This document shows, piece after piece, positions 16,059 to 24,495 of a stretch of DNA of 41,863 bases (within the stretch, counting starts at the first letter, position 1; each line of letters starts with the position of its first letter). The notes below the pieces were generated by a model, which worked only from the letters and a program-made list of their open reading frames with translations, had not been told where the DNA came from and ran no database searches. The position numbers and the translations under genes are program-made. Source of the DNA: DATJYV01 sp035499415 (GTDB taxonomy: Bacteria; Bacteroidota; Ignavibacteria; UBA10030); the NCBI GenBank assembly GCA_035499415.1, contig DATJYV010000130.1, positions 1-41,863 on the forward strand, read 5' to 3'.

Positions 16059-16427
16059 GTGCCCGTGGCGAAGAACGATCCGGTCAAGGAATTGAATCTC
16101 ATCGGTGCGGGTACCGTCATCGAGGGGAAGATCCGCAGCCAGGGAAGCGTGCGGGTGGACGGCAAGCTCATCGGCGAAGTGACGGCGAGCGAGACGCTCG
16201 CGGTGGGCATCAACGGAGAAATTGAGGGAAATGTCACGGCGAAAAATGTGACGGTGGGGGGAAAAATCCGCGGAGCGATCAACGCCGCCGAGAAAATTGT
16301 GTTCGAAGGAAAGTCCGTCGTGAAAGGGGATATTCGGGCGACGCGTCTTGTCATCGACGAAGGGTCGATATTCGACGGGAAGGTATCCATGTCCGAAAAA
16401 GCGCCGTTGTACGAAGTCAGGCACTGA
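16059..16427 (+). CDS. Bactofilin (polymer-forming cytoskeletal protein)
   Basis: The product is 122 residues from GTG 16059. The middle 90 residues are a right-handed beta-helix made of short repeats: GTVIEGKIRSQGSVRVDGKLIGEV, LAVGINGEIEGNVTAKNVTVGGKIRG and so on, each with the glycine-and-hydrophobic pattern of the bactofilin fold. Short charged tails sit at both ends. It should polymerise at the inner face of the membrane without nucleotide and recruit cell-wall enzymes, most simply the M23 peptidase encoded directly upstream. atpZ follows after 12 nt. Confidence 0.93.
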   Translation: MPVAKNDPVKELNLIGAGTVIEGKIRSQGSVRVDGKLIGEVTASETLAVGINGEIEGNVTAKNVTVGGKIRGAINAAEKIVFEGKSVVKGDIRATRLVIDEGSIFDGKVSMSEKAPLYEVRH

Positions 16428-16439
16428 GGCCTTGCGGCG

Positions 16440-16718
16440 ATGGCTGAGCCCGAGGATGGCGGCCGGCCGTCGAAAGACGGCGAACCGGAAAATGTCCTCC
16501 GTCAGGTATCCCCGTACATCGGCCTCGGCCTGCAGCTTGCTCTCACCGTAGCCATCTTCTATTTCATCGGTTCGTGGATGGACGACCGGTTTCAGACTGC
16601 TCCCTATCTGATGGTGGTCGGCTCAATGGTGGGGATTGTCGGCGGATTCATCAAATTCTACAAGACGGTGACGGCGCTCAGCGAAAAGGGGGATAAGGAG
16701 GCATCTGGTCGGCGATGA
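16440..16718 (+). CDS. atpZ: AtpZ/AtpI family protein
   Basis: The product is 92 residues. A charged N-terminus is followed by two membrane helices (about residues 25-43 and 52-70) separated by GSWMDDRFQTAPYLM, the hallmark of the AtpZ/AtpI family. These proteins accompany F-type ATP synthases and help c-ring assembly or ion supply. It lies between bactofilin and a second membrane gene, and its stop overlaps the next start by 4 nt. Confidence 0.9.
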   Translation: MAEPEDGGRPSKDGEPENVLRQVSPYIGLGLQLALTVAIFYFIGSWMDDRFQTAPYLMVVGSMVGIVGGFIKFYKTVTALSEKGDKEASGRR

Positions 16719-17104
16719 GGGTCGACTGGCGGTTCCTCCGCATTTCTCTCATCGCGTTCGCGGGAATCGGCGCCATGGCGACGTATCTCCTGTGGCGCTA
16801 TGGAACGGCATCGATGATCCGGGGAACGATCGACGGCGGAATCATGAGCGTCTGCAATTTTCTTCTCGGATACCTCGCGATCGAGTACGGGTTTGAGAGG
16901 TCGAACTCGGTTTTTCTCAAGGTCGTTCTCGGCAGCATGCTGGTCCGACTCCTCCTGATGTGGAGCGTCTTCCTGGTTCTCATCAAGGTGTACGAAGTGC
17001 ATCAACCGTCGCTCGTCGTTTCGCTCATGGCATTCTACGTCGTAACTCTTGTGCTCGAGATTTCTTATCTCCAAAAAAAAGTCACCGTAAAAAGCCGCCG
17101 GTAG
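16715..17104 (+). CDS. ATP synthase I chain-like membrane protein
   Basis: The product is 129 residues with four predicted membrane helices (about 7-25, 37-58, 66-90 and 97-118) and a basic C-terminal end. Its place between atpZ and atpB and its four-helix plan fit the AtpI / ATP synthase I chain group, although I see no sharp sequence signature. It starts inside the atpZ stop region and ends one base before atpB. A role in assembling the c-ring is an inference from position. Confidence 0.75.
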   Translation: MRVDWRFLRISLIAFAGIGAMATYLLWRYGTASMIRGTIDGGIMSVCNFLLGYLAIEYGFERSNSVFLKVVLGSMLVRLLLMWSVFLVLIKVYEVHQPSLVVSLMAFYVVTLVLEISYLQKKVTVKSRR

Positions 17105-17105
17105 G

Positions 17106-18026
17106 ATGATGACCGCCCCCGCCGTTCTTGACACGCTCCGCGAAGCCGCACCCGCAGCGCTCGATTCAGCCGCGCTTGGCGCACACGGGCATCCTGAAGC
17201 GTTCGAGTTTGGCCATCTCTTCGACCATATCAAGGATTCGAACGAATTGGAGATCCCGTTCGGGAAGATCGAACTTCCCCACCTGCCGACGATCCATGTG
17301 GCCGGCGTCGATTTCGACCTCTCCATCACAAAACACGTCATCTTTGTTCTGCTCTCGGCCGTCGTGGTTGCCGCTCTGGCTCTCTCCAGCGCGCGCGCGT
17401 ACCGCCGGAGCCTCGTCCCGAAGGGCTTCGCCAATGCCGTCGAGGTCATTGTCGTCTTCGTTCGCGATGAAATCGTCCTGCCCAACATGGGCCCGGGCGG
17501 TCTGCGCTACCTGCCGTATCTCCTGACGGTGTTCTTTTTTGTCCTCGTGATGAACCTGATGGGGCTCATTCCATTCGGGTCGAGCGCAACGGGGAATATC
17601 GCCGTCACCGGGGGAATGGCCATCATCTCCTTCATTATGATCCAGGTCGCGGCGATACGCTCCATGGGACTCGCTCATTATCTGGCGGAGCTGACCGGCG
17701 GCGTTCCTTGGTTCCTCTGGCCCATCATGGTCCCCGTGGAGATTCTCAGTCTCTTTACGAAGCCCTTCGCGCTGTGCATCCGTCTTTTCGCGAACATGAC
17801 CGGCGGACACCTCGTCATTCTTTCCCTCATCGGCATGATCTTCCTGTTCGGGTCGTATCTCGTCCCTCCGTTAACGCTCGCGTTCGTTTTGGGCATAAAC
17901 CTTTTGGAGATTTTTGTCGCCTTCCTTCAGGCGTATATATTCACCATTCTGACGGCGCTGTTCATGGGGCTGGGGATTCTCGCCGGTGGCGAGGCGAAAG
18001 AACACGCGCACACGTCGGGCGACTGA
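17106..18026 (+). CDS. atpB: F-type ATP synthase subunit a
   Basis: The product is 306 residues. A long hydrophilic N-terminal part of about 70 residues, common in Bacteroidota, precedes five to six membrane helices. The proton-channel helix FALCIRLFANMTGGHLVI contains the essential arginine, and FVAFLQAYIFTILTALFMG near the end contains the conserved glutamine and tyrosine. It forms the two half-channels beside the c-ring. It is the first core gene of the F0 block and is followed after about 50 bp by atpE. Confidence 0.96.
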   Translation: MMTAPAVLDTLREAAPAALDSAALGAHGHPEAFEFGHLFDHIKDSNELEIPFGKIELPHLPTIHVAGVDFDLSITKHVIFVLLSAVVVAALALSSARAYRRSLVPKGFANAVEVIVVFVRDEIVLPNMGPGGLRYLPYLLTVFFFVLVMNLMGLIPFGSSATGNIAVTGGMAIISFIMIQVAAIRSMGLAHYLAELTGGVPWFLWPIMVPVEILSLFTKPFALCIRLFANMTGGHLVILSLIGMIFLFGSYLVPPLTLAFVLGINLLEIFVAFLQAYIFTILTALFMGLGILAGGEAKEHAHTSGD

Positions 18027-18077
18027 CGCTCGGAAATCGAAACTTCACACAATCAATAACCCAGGAGGATGTTGAAC

Positions 18078-18338
18078 ATGGATGCAAACGCACTGGAAAT
18101 AGCAAAACAAGCGGCTCACACGTGGGGTTATCTTGCGGCGGGGATCGGCGCAGGGCTCGTCATCCTCGGAGGCGCCTACGGTATCGGACGGCTTGCGGCT
18201 TCCTCGATGGATGCGATTGGACGCCAGCCGGAAGCCGCGGGGCAGGTTCGTACCGCGATGCTGATCGCTGCAGGGCTCATCGAAGGCGTCACCTTCTTTG
18301 CGCTCGTCATCTGCCTCATTCTTGCCACGTTGAAATAA
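18078..18338 (+). CDS. atpE: F-type ATP synthase subunit c
   Basis: The product is 86 residues. I choose ATG 18078 because AGGAGG lies 9 nt upstream; the ATG at 18069 touches that same sequence and has no spacer. It is a two-helix hairpin with the polar loop RQPEA (residues 49-53) and the ion-carrying Glu69 in LIEGVTFFALVI. The helix-1 glutamine and the Ser-Thr after the glutamate that define sodium-binding rings are absent, so proton coupling is inferred. Confidence 0.96.
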   Translation: MDANALEIAKQAAHTWGYLAAGIGAGLVILGGAYGIGRLAASSMDAIGRQPEAAGQVRTAMLIAAGLIEGVTFFALVICLILATLK

Positions 18339-18356
18339 CCGGAAGGCCCCGCCCCC

Positions 18357-18851
18357 ATGCTCGCGATCAACCCCGGCCTGATCCTCTGGACGATCGTCGC
18401 GTTCATCATCCTCGCAACGTTCCTCGGCCGCTACGCCTGGAAGCCGATGATCCAGGCGCTGGCGACGCGCGAGGACGGTATTCGGCAAGCGCTATCCCAG
18501 GCCGAAAAGGCGCGGAACGACGCGGAGGAAATGATCCGGCAGAATCAGAAAAACATGGCACAAGCCGAAGCAGAGTTTCAGAAGCTCGTGCAGGAAGGGA
18601 AGGCCGTTGCGGAAAAGATGAAAGAGGAAATTCTTGCGAAGGCGAAGCTCCAGGCGCAGCAGGAAGTCGACCGGGCGCAGCAGGAGATACAGCGGAGCGT
18701 GGACCAGGCGCGAAAGCAGTTGCGGAACGAAGTGGCCGACCTGGCCGTGAGGGCGGCGGAAAAAATCCTGGACGAATCGCTCGACGCCCCGAAGCAGAAA
18801 AAAATTGTCGACCAATACCTGGACCAGCTCTCGAAGGATGAACACCGGTGA
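18357..18851 (+). CDS. atpF: F-type ATP synthase subunit b
   Basis: The product is 164 residues. One N-terminal membrane helix (about 7-25) is followed by a very long charged helix rich in Ala, Gln, Lys and Glu (about 35-135), the stator stalk. The stretch WKPMIQAL just after the membrane segment is typical. It should dimerise and bind delta at the top of F1. Its stop overlaps the GTG of atpH (GTGA at 18848-18851). Confidence 0.95.
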   Translation: MLAINPGLILWTIVAFIILATFLGRYAWKPMIQALATREDGIRQALSQAEKARNDAEEMIRQNQKNMAQAEAEFQKLVQEGKAVAEKMKEEILAKAKLQAQQEVDRAQQEIQRSVDQARKQLRNEVADLAVRAAEKILDESLDAPKQKKIVDQYLDQLSKDEHR

Positions 18852-19405
18852 TTCCGATTCGCGTTGCGCGCCGCTACGCGGAAGCGTTGCTCGATTCAGC
18901 CGGGGATCACCAGTGCATCGACGCCTTGAGCCGGAATCTGCTGCACCTCCGCGACGTCATCCGGTCGAGCCATGATTTTGCCGTCTTCCTGCGGAGCCCG
19001 GTGGTCAGGAGGGAAAAGAAGGAAATGGTCCTGAAAGAACTTTTTGCGAGCCGGATCGACGAGCTGACTCTTTCGTTTCTGTTTCTCCTGACATCGAAAG
19101 GAAGAGAAGAGACCCTGCCGCAGGTCATTGAGGAGTTCTTCCGGCTCAGGGATATACGGGAGGGGATCGTGCGCGTGGATGTCCGGAGCGCGCAGGAACT
19201 GTCGACCACGCACGTGCGTCGCCTCGAGGAACGGTTCATGGATTACACAAAGTCGAAAGTGCGACTCTCCCGGTCGCTCGACGAAACGCTGATCGGCGGT
19301 GTTGTCTCGAGGATCGGCGATACCGTCTTCGACGGCAGCGTGCGGCGTCAACTCGAAATGATCCGCGAACGATTAAAGGGCGGGGAACCGGTCGAGGGGA
19401 TGTGA
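18848..19405 (+). CDS. atpH: F-type ATP synthase subunit delta
   Basis: The product is 185 residues from GTG 18848. IRVARRYAEALLDSA at the start and the late segment LSRSLDETLIGGVVSRIGDTVFDGSVRRQLE are the standard delta/OSCP signatures, including the near-C-terminal GG. It links the b stalk to alpha. A 52-bp gap then leads to atpA. Confidence 0.95.
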   Translation: MIPIRVARRYAEALLDSAGDHQCIDALSRNLLHLRDVIRSSHDFAVFLRSPVVRREKKEMVLKELFASRIDELTLSFLFLLTSKGREETLPQVIEEFFRLRDIREGIVRVDVRSAQELSTTHVRRLEERFMDYTKSKVRLSRSLDETLIGGVVSRIGDTVFDGSVRRQLEMIRERLKGGEPVEGM

Positions 19406-19457
19406 GCCGTTCCGTGGATACTACTGCTCCATCAATCATTTGACGTAAGGAATTCTT

Positions 19458-21011
19458 ATGGCAGACGTACAGCCTGATGAAGTCTCCGCCATTCTGCGGA
19501 AGCAACTCTCCGGATTCGAGAAAGAGGTCGACATTTACGATGTGGGTACCGTCCTTCAAGTGGGCGACGGGATCGCGCGTCTGTACGGGCTCTCGAAAGT
19601 CATGTCGGGCGAGCTGGTCGAATTTCCTCAGGAGACGTTCGGCATGGTGCTGAACCTCGAAGAGGACAATGTCGGCTGTGTCATCTTCGGCGACGGCTCG
19701 CACATCAAGGAGGGGGACATCGTCAAACGCACGGGGCGTGTTGCCTCGATGCCCGTGGGAGAGCAGATGCTGGGCCGTGTGGTGACGCCTCTCGGCGAGC
19801 CGATCGACGGGAAGGGTCCGATCAAAACGGATAAGTTCCTTCCCCTTGAGCGGAAGGCCCTCGGCGTCATCCAGCGTCAACCGGTGAAGGAACCTCTCCA
19901 GACGGGCGTGAAAGCAATCGACGGGATGATCCCGATCGGACGCGGACAGCGCGAACTCATCATCGGAGACCGGCAGACCGGCAAAACGGCGGTCGCGATC
20001 GACACGATCATAAATCAGAAATACACGCACACGGAGAAAGCGCGCAAGGACGGGATCAAGCCCGTGTACTGCATCTACGTCGCCATCGGGCAGAAGGGCT
20101 CGACGGTGGCCCAGGTGGTCGCAAAACTGGAGGAGCAGGACGCCATGAGGTACACGACGGTGATTGACGCGACGGCGAGCGACTCCGCACCGCTCCAGTT
20201 CATTGCACCGTACTCCGGCGCCACGCTCGGCGAGTATTTCCGCGACAACGGACGCCACGCGCTGGCGATCTACGACGACCTATCCAAGCATGCCCAGGCG
20301 TACCGGCAAATGTCCCTGCTCTTGCGGCGGCCGCCGGGCCGCGAGGCGTATCCGGGCGACGTCTTCTACCTCCATTCGCGATTGCTGGAGCGGGCCTCAA
20401 AGCTGAGCGAGGACCTGGGAGGGGGCAGTCTCACCGCCCTGCCCATCATCGAAACCCAGGCCGGCGACGTCTCGGCCTACATCCCGACGAATGTCATCTC
20501 CATTACCGACGGACAGATTTATCTTGAGCCGGGGCTCTTCAACTCGGGCGTTCGTCCTGCGATCAACGTCGGCATTTCCGTTTCGCGAGTCGGCGGGAGC
20601 GCACAGATCAAAGCGATGAAGAAAGTTGCCGGGCGACTTCGTCTGGAGCTGGCGCAGTACCGCGAGCTGGAAGCTTTCGCGAAGTTCGGCTCGGACCTCG
20701 ACAAAGCCACGCAGCAGGCGCTGCGGCGCGGTTCGCGGCTTGTGGAGCTGTTGAAGCAAAACCAGTATGCTCCGATTCCCGTGGAAAAGCAGGTTGTCGC
20801 AATTTTCCTCGGCACGAACGGATACCTCGATGAAATTCCGCTCGTCGATGTCCAAAGATATGAATCGGAATTTGTAAGCATGATGGACCTGAAGCAGGCC
20901 GACCTCCTCGCAGCGATCTCAAGCCAGAAGGAGCTGACGCCGGAGATTACGGAAAAGCTGAACGCGGTTGCGAAGGATTTCGGGTCGAAGTTCCGGGTCA
21001 CGAAAAGCTGA
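19458..21011 (+). CDS. atpA: F-type ATP synthase subunit alpha
   Basis: The product is 517 residues, full length. The P-loop GDRQTGKT (about residue 174), the DDLSKHAQAYRQMSLLLRRPPGREAYPGDVF region and the C-terminal helical domain are all intact. It forms the non-catalytic nucleotide sites of F1. AAGGAATTC precedes the ATG at modest distance. The catalytic partner beta (atpD) and epsilon (atpC) are not in this operon: atpG follows and then the unrelated ffh cluster. Confidence 0.98.
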   Translation: MADVQPDEVSAILRKQLSGFEKEVDIYDVGTVLQVGDGIARLYGLSKVMSGELVEFPQETFGMVLNLEEDNVGCVIFGDGSHIKEGDIVKRTGRVASMPVGEQMLGRVVTPLGEPIDGKGPIKTDKFLPLERKALGVIQRQPVKEPLQTGVKAIDGMIPIGRGQRELIIGDRQTGKTAVAIDTIINQKYTHTEKARKDGIKPVYCIYVAIGQKGSTVAQVVAKLEEQDAMRYTTVIDATASDSAPLQFIAPYSGATLGEYFRDNGRHALAIYDDLSKHAQAYRQMSLLLRRPPGREAYPGDVFYLHSRLLERASKLSEDLGGGSLTALPIIETQAGDVSAYIPTNVISITDGQIYLEPGLFNSGVRPAINVGISVSRVGGSAQIKAMKKVAGRLRLELAQYRELEAFAKFGSDLDKATQQALRRGSRLVELLKQNQYAPIPVEKQVVAIFLGTNGYLDEIPLVDVQRYESEFVSMMDLKQADLLAAISSQKELTPEITEKLNAVAKDFGSKFRVTKS

Positions 21012-21014
21012 CGC

Positions 21015-21902
21015 GTGGCAACGCTTCGCGAAATCCGGCGCCGGATCGGCGGAATTAAGAGCATCGAGAAGATCACGAACGCGATGAAGATGGTCGCGGC
21101 CGCCAAGTTGCGCCGGGCGCAGGAGAACGTCGTCGCGATTCGACCGTACGCCAGGAAGATCCGGCAGCTTATTCAGCACACCCTGCCCGGGGCGAGCGGA
21201 GAGCAGCATCCTTTGCTGGCTGTGCGTGAAGTAAAGAATGCGCTCGTGGTGGCGGTGGCGTCCGACCGCGGCCTGTGCGGCTCGTTTAATAATAATCTTG
21301 TCAAGGCAGTACTCGAGCATGTCAGGAACACGTACCCGGGGCAGGGGACGGGCGTGCAGTATCTCGTCGTCGGAAAAAAATCGTCCGATTATTTTCGGAA
21401 ACGGAACTATCCGATTTTCGCCGCTCACCCCGGGATATTCCATTCCCTCCAATTTCAGACTGCGCGCGACATCGTACGCGAGTTCTCCGACGCATTCCTG
21501 CAGGGACGGGTGGACAGGGTCGACGTCGTCTACAACGAGTTCAAATCCGTCATCCAGCAGCGCATTGTTGTCGAACAATTGCTTCCCGTACTTCCGGAAA
21601 CGGTCTTGCAGGATGCACCACCCGGCTCAGCGCGAGCCGACTACATCTTCGAGCCCTCGCAGGACGCACTGCTCCGCGAGTTGCTCCCGAAACATCTCGA
21701 CATCCAAATGATGAGGGTCCTCCTCGAGTCGAATGCCGCCGAACAGGGGGCGCGGATGACTGCGATGGGCAACGCGACGGACAATGCCGGTGAATTGATC
21801 AGCATGCTGACGCTTTCCTACAACAAAGCCCGGCAGTCAAGCATCACGAAAGAGCTCCTCGAAATCGTAAGCGGGGCGGAGGCACTCAAGAAGGCGGGTT
21901 GA
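21015..21902 (+). CDS. atpG: F-type ATP synthase subunit gamma
   Basis: The product is 295 residues from GTG 21015, three bases after the atpA stop. The N-terminal helix LREIRRRIGGIKSIEKITNAMKMVAAAKLRRAQ, VVAVASDRGLCGSFNNN, and the C-terminal helix AEQGARMTAMGNATDNAGELI…YNKARQSSITKELLEIVSGAEAL are textbook gamma. It forms the rotating shaft. It is the last gene of this ATP synthase block. Confidence 0.97.
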   Translation: MATLREIRRRIGGIKSIEKITNAMKMVAAAKLRRAQENVVAIRPYARKIRQLIQHTLPGASGEQHPLLAVREVKNALVVAVASDRGLCGSFNNNLVKAVLEHVRNTYPGQGTGVQYLVVGKKSSDYFRKRNYPIFAAHPGIFHSLQFQTARDIVREFSDAFLQGRVDRVDVVYNEFKSVIQQRIVVEQLLPVLPETVLQDAPPGSARADYIFEPSQDALLRELLPKHLDIQMMRVLLESNAAEQGARMTAMGNATDNAGELISMLTLSYNKARQSSITKELLEIVSGAEALKKAG

Positions 21903-21986
21903 TTCGGGCGAGGACTCGTGATGAAGAACCGTTATCCACCCATGACAGCGGCTACCTGTCGTCCAAGACTCCGACGTTCGGAATCC

Positions 21987-22015
21987 TTGTATAAAGCGCG
22001 AAATTTGAGTATTTT
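21987..22015 (+). promoter_or_regulatory. Candidate promoter of the ffh-rpsP cluster
   Basis: TTGTAT (21987-21992), a 17-bp spacer and TATTTT (22010-22015) lie in the 221-bp gap between atpG and ffh. Nothing else of note is seen in that gap, and the short frame there shows no coding character. It resembles the promoters proposed at 3353 and 15085. Confidence 0.45.
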
Positions 22016-22123
22016 AACCGGGGAAATTCGGAAAACTTCCGCGCTCATGCGGGTTGGCGATGGTCGTTCACGGGGAATGAGTGAGGAAGTTGTTTTGTCA
22101 TTGGAAGGGTATCTGAAAACACG

Positions 22124-23452
22124 ATGTTCGAAGGGTTGACCGAAAAACTGCAGTCAGCGTTCAAGCGCCTGCGAGGCCAGGGGAAGATCACGCCCGAAAA
22201 CATCGCTGACGCGCTTCGCGAAGTCCGCCGGGCGCTCCTTGATGCCGACGTCCACTACAAAGTGGCGAAGGAGTTTATCGACGAGGTACAAAAACGGGCC
22301 GTGGGAACCGACGTCCTGACCAGCATCACCCCGGCACAGCAGATCGTCAGAATAGTATACGAAGAGATGGTGAAGCTCCTCGGTGATACGAACGCGCAGA
22401 TCATCGAATCTCCGTCGCCGCCGACGGTCGTCCTGCTCGCAGGATTGCAGGGATCGGGCAAAACGACGCTCGCGGCAAAGCTCGCGCTTTACTTGAAATC
22501 GAAGGGGCGGCTTCCGCTGTTGGTTGCTGCCGACACCTTTCGGCCTGCGGCCATCGACCAGCTCCAGATGCTCGGCGACAAGATTGATGTTCCGGTGCAC
22601 AGCGACCGTTCCGGCACTCCTCCGGCCGCGATTGCCCTCGCTGCCATTGATGCGGCGAGAAAAAATGTTCGTGACACGGTGATCGTCGACACCACCGGGC
22701 GCCTGCACGTAGACGAAGAGATGATGGCGGAAATCGAATCGATAAAAAATGCCATCGGTCCCCAGGAGATACTGTTCGTGCTCGACGCGATGACCGGGCA
22801 GGATGCCGTGAAGAGTGCCGCGGCGTTCCACGAACGCCTTGATCTGAACGGCGTGGTGTTGACAAAGCTCGACGGCGACAGTCGCGGGGGTGCCGCACTT
22901 TCGGTCCGAAGCGTGGTGCGGGTGCCGATCAAGTTCGCGGGCGTCGGAGAAAAGCTCGAGGCGCTCGAACCGTTTTATCCGGATCGGATTGCCTCGCGCA
23001 TCCTGGGAATGGGCGATGTGCTGACGCTTGTCGAAAAAGCCCGGGAGCAGATGGACGAGAAGAAAGCGGCGAAGCTGCAGGAATCGCTGCGGAAGGCATC
23101 GTTCACGTTTGAGGATTTTCTTGACCAGCTTCAACAGCTGCGGAAGATGGGACCGCTGAATCAGGTCATGGCGATGATTCCGGGGATGAATCGAATGCCG
23201 GCCCAGGCGGCGGATGAAAAACAGCTCGATCGTGCCGAAGCGATCATACACTCCATGACAACCGAAGAACGCACGCGTCCGTCGATCATCAACGGAAGTC
23301 GCCGGAGGCGCATCGCGGCCGGGAGCGGAACAAGCGTGCAGGACGTGAACCGCCTGCTGAAGCAATTCGACGAGATGCAAAAACTCCTGAAACGTTACAG
23401 CAAGAGCGGAAGCCGGAGAGCGCTGCAGGGATTTGGCCTGCCGATGAACTAG
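22124..23452 (+). CDS. ffh: Signal recognition particle protein Ffh (SRP54)
   Basis: The product is 442 residues. The N domain is followed by the GTPase domain with the P-loop GLQGSGKTT (107-115), DTTGRL and TKLDGDSRGG. The methionine-containing M domain that binds SRP RNA and signal peptides follows, with GMNRMP and the basic SRRRRIAAGSGTSVQDVN. It targets membrane proteins to the Sec machinery. It heads the conserved ffh-rpsP-rimM-trmD-rplS order. Confidence 0.97.
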   Translation: MFEGLTEKLQSAFKRLRGQGKITPENIADALREVRRALLDADVHYKVAKEFIDEVQKRAVGTDVLTSITPAQQIVRIVYEEMVKLLGDTNAQIIESPSPPTVVLLAGLQGSGKTTLAAKLALYLKSKGRLPLLVAADTFRPAAIDQLQMLGDKIDVPVHSDRSGTPPAAIALAAIDAARKNVRDTVIVDTTGRLHVDEEMMAEIESIKNAIGPQEILFVLDAMTGQDAVKSAAAFHERLDLNGVVLTKLDGDSRGGAALSVRSVVRVPIKFAGVGEKLEALEPFYPDRIASRILGMGDVLTLVEKAREQMDEKKAAKLQESLRKASFTFEDFLDQLQQLRKMGPLNQVMAMIPGMNRMPAQAADEKQLDRAEAIIHSMTTEERTRPSIINGSRRRRIAAGSGTSVQDVNRLLKQFDEMQKLLKRYSKSGSRRALQGFGLPMN

Positions 23453-23506
23453 TCCGCCCCGCAGAACACAAACAGAAATTCACACTCTAAGAACGGAGAG
23501 ACAATC

Positions 23507-23953
23507 GTGGTGAAGATCCGATTACGGCGCGTGGGAAAAAAGGCCTACGCGGTCTACAAGCTCGTCGCAACCGACATCCGCAAACCGAGGAACGGTGGCT
23601 ACCTGGAGGCGGTCGGCCAATACAACCCCAACCTCAGACCGTTGCGCCTCTCGCTCAACGAGACGAGGATCGAGTACTGGCTCAAGCGGGGAGCCCAGCC
23701 GACAGACACGGTTCGGTCCCTTCTGCGCAGGCAGGGTTTCTGGCTTAAGTGGACCTTGATGCGTCAGGGAAAAGACGAGGCGACAATCGCGAAGGTGGTC
23801 GAGCGCTGGCAGATGCAGCAGGTTGACCGGGATAAACGGGAAGCAGACCGGAAGGCACGGAGAGCCGAGAAGAAAAAGAAGGCCGCGCCCGCTCCGGAAA
23901 AACCGGCCGCTCCTCCCGCGGAGGCTCCGGCGGCTCCGGCCGCCTCGGCATGA
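23507..23953 (+). CDS. rpsP: 30S ribosomal protein bS16, with long Ala/Pro-rich tail
   Basis: The product is 148 residues from GTG 23507, with GGAGAG upstream. VKIRLRRVGKKAYAVYKLVATD and the following VGQYNP region are typical bS16. The core ends near residue 90. About 55 further residues form a Lys/Arg helix and then a tail of Ala, Pro and Glu. C-terminal extensions of bS16 are common in Bacteroidota. Its stop overlaps rimM (ATGA). Confidence 0.97.
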   Translation: MVKIRLRRVGKKAYAVYKLVATDIRKPRNGGYLEAVGQYNPNLRPLRLSLNETRIEYWLKRGAQPTDTVRSLLRRQGFWLKWTLMRQGKDEATIAKVVERWQMQQVDRDKREADRKARRAEKKKKAAPAPEKPAAPPAEAPAAPAASA

Positions 23954-24495
23954 AACCGGCGAGTGCAATGAGCGAAAAATCTCATGGTATTCGTCTGACG
24001 GCGGTCGCAAAGGTCCTCCGGCCTGTCGGCCTTCGAGGCGAGGTAGCGGTGAAAACGTGGGGGGACAAGAAAAGACGGTTCGACGGTTTGAAGACTGTTT
24101 ATGTTGGAACGAGCGACGAGAATGCCCGTGAATTTCGGATCAATGGCGAGCGGACGACATCGCATCACACCGTCGTCAAGCTCGACGGAATCGGGAGCAC
24201 CGAGGAAGCATCGATGCTGAATGACCACTATTTTTTTGTGAGGGAAGAGGATGTGCCGGCGCCGAAGCACGGAACGTACTTCGTCGACGATATACTCGGG
24301 TCGCGCGTGCGGACAGTGGAAGGCGTCGAGGTCGGCGTCGTTCGCGATGTTTTTCGGCTTCCCTCGAATGACCTCTGGAGTGTGTGGGACGGAAAGAAGG
24401 AAGTGCTGGTTCCCGCGGTCAAAGCGTTCATACGAAACGTCGACACCGGTCTGAAGGAAGTGGTCATCGAAGCCCCGGAAGGAATGGTGGAGTAG
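23950..24495 (+). CDS. rimM: Ribosome maturation factor RimM
   Basis: The product is 181 residues from ATG 23950. VAKVLRPVGLRGEVAVKTW is the characteristic N-terminal barrel, and the C-terminal PRC-type barrel carries YFVDDILGSRVRT…GVVRDVF and VLVPAVKAFIRNVD. It helps mature the 30S head by binding uS19. The start overlaps the rpsP stop and the stop overlaps the trmD GTG by one base. Confidence 0.94.
   Translation: MKPASAMSEKSHGIRLTAVAKVLRPVGLRGEVAVKTWGDKKRRFDGLKTVYVGTSDENAREFRINGERTTSHHTVVKLDGIGSTEEASMLNDHYFFVREEDVPAPKHGTYFVDDILGSRVRTVEGVEVGVVRDVFRLPSNDLWSVWDGKKEVLVPAVKAFIRNVDTGLKEVVIEAPEGMVE

Noticed and set aside
18078..18338. Sodium-dependent c-ring
   Set aside because: The helix-1 glutamine and the Ser-Thr next to the glutamate are replaced, so proton coupling is more likely.
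21918..22139. 73-codon plus-strand frame between atpG and ffh
   Set aside because: No Shine-Dalgarno sequence, overlaps the ffh start, and contains the candidate promoter; no protein signal.
22154..23380. Minus-strand frame of 408 codons opposite ffh
   Set aside because: Antisense shadow with low-complexity Arg/His content and no domain; ffh is certain.
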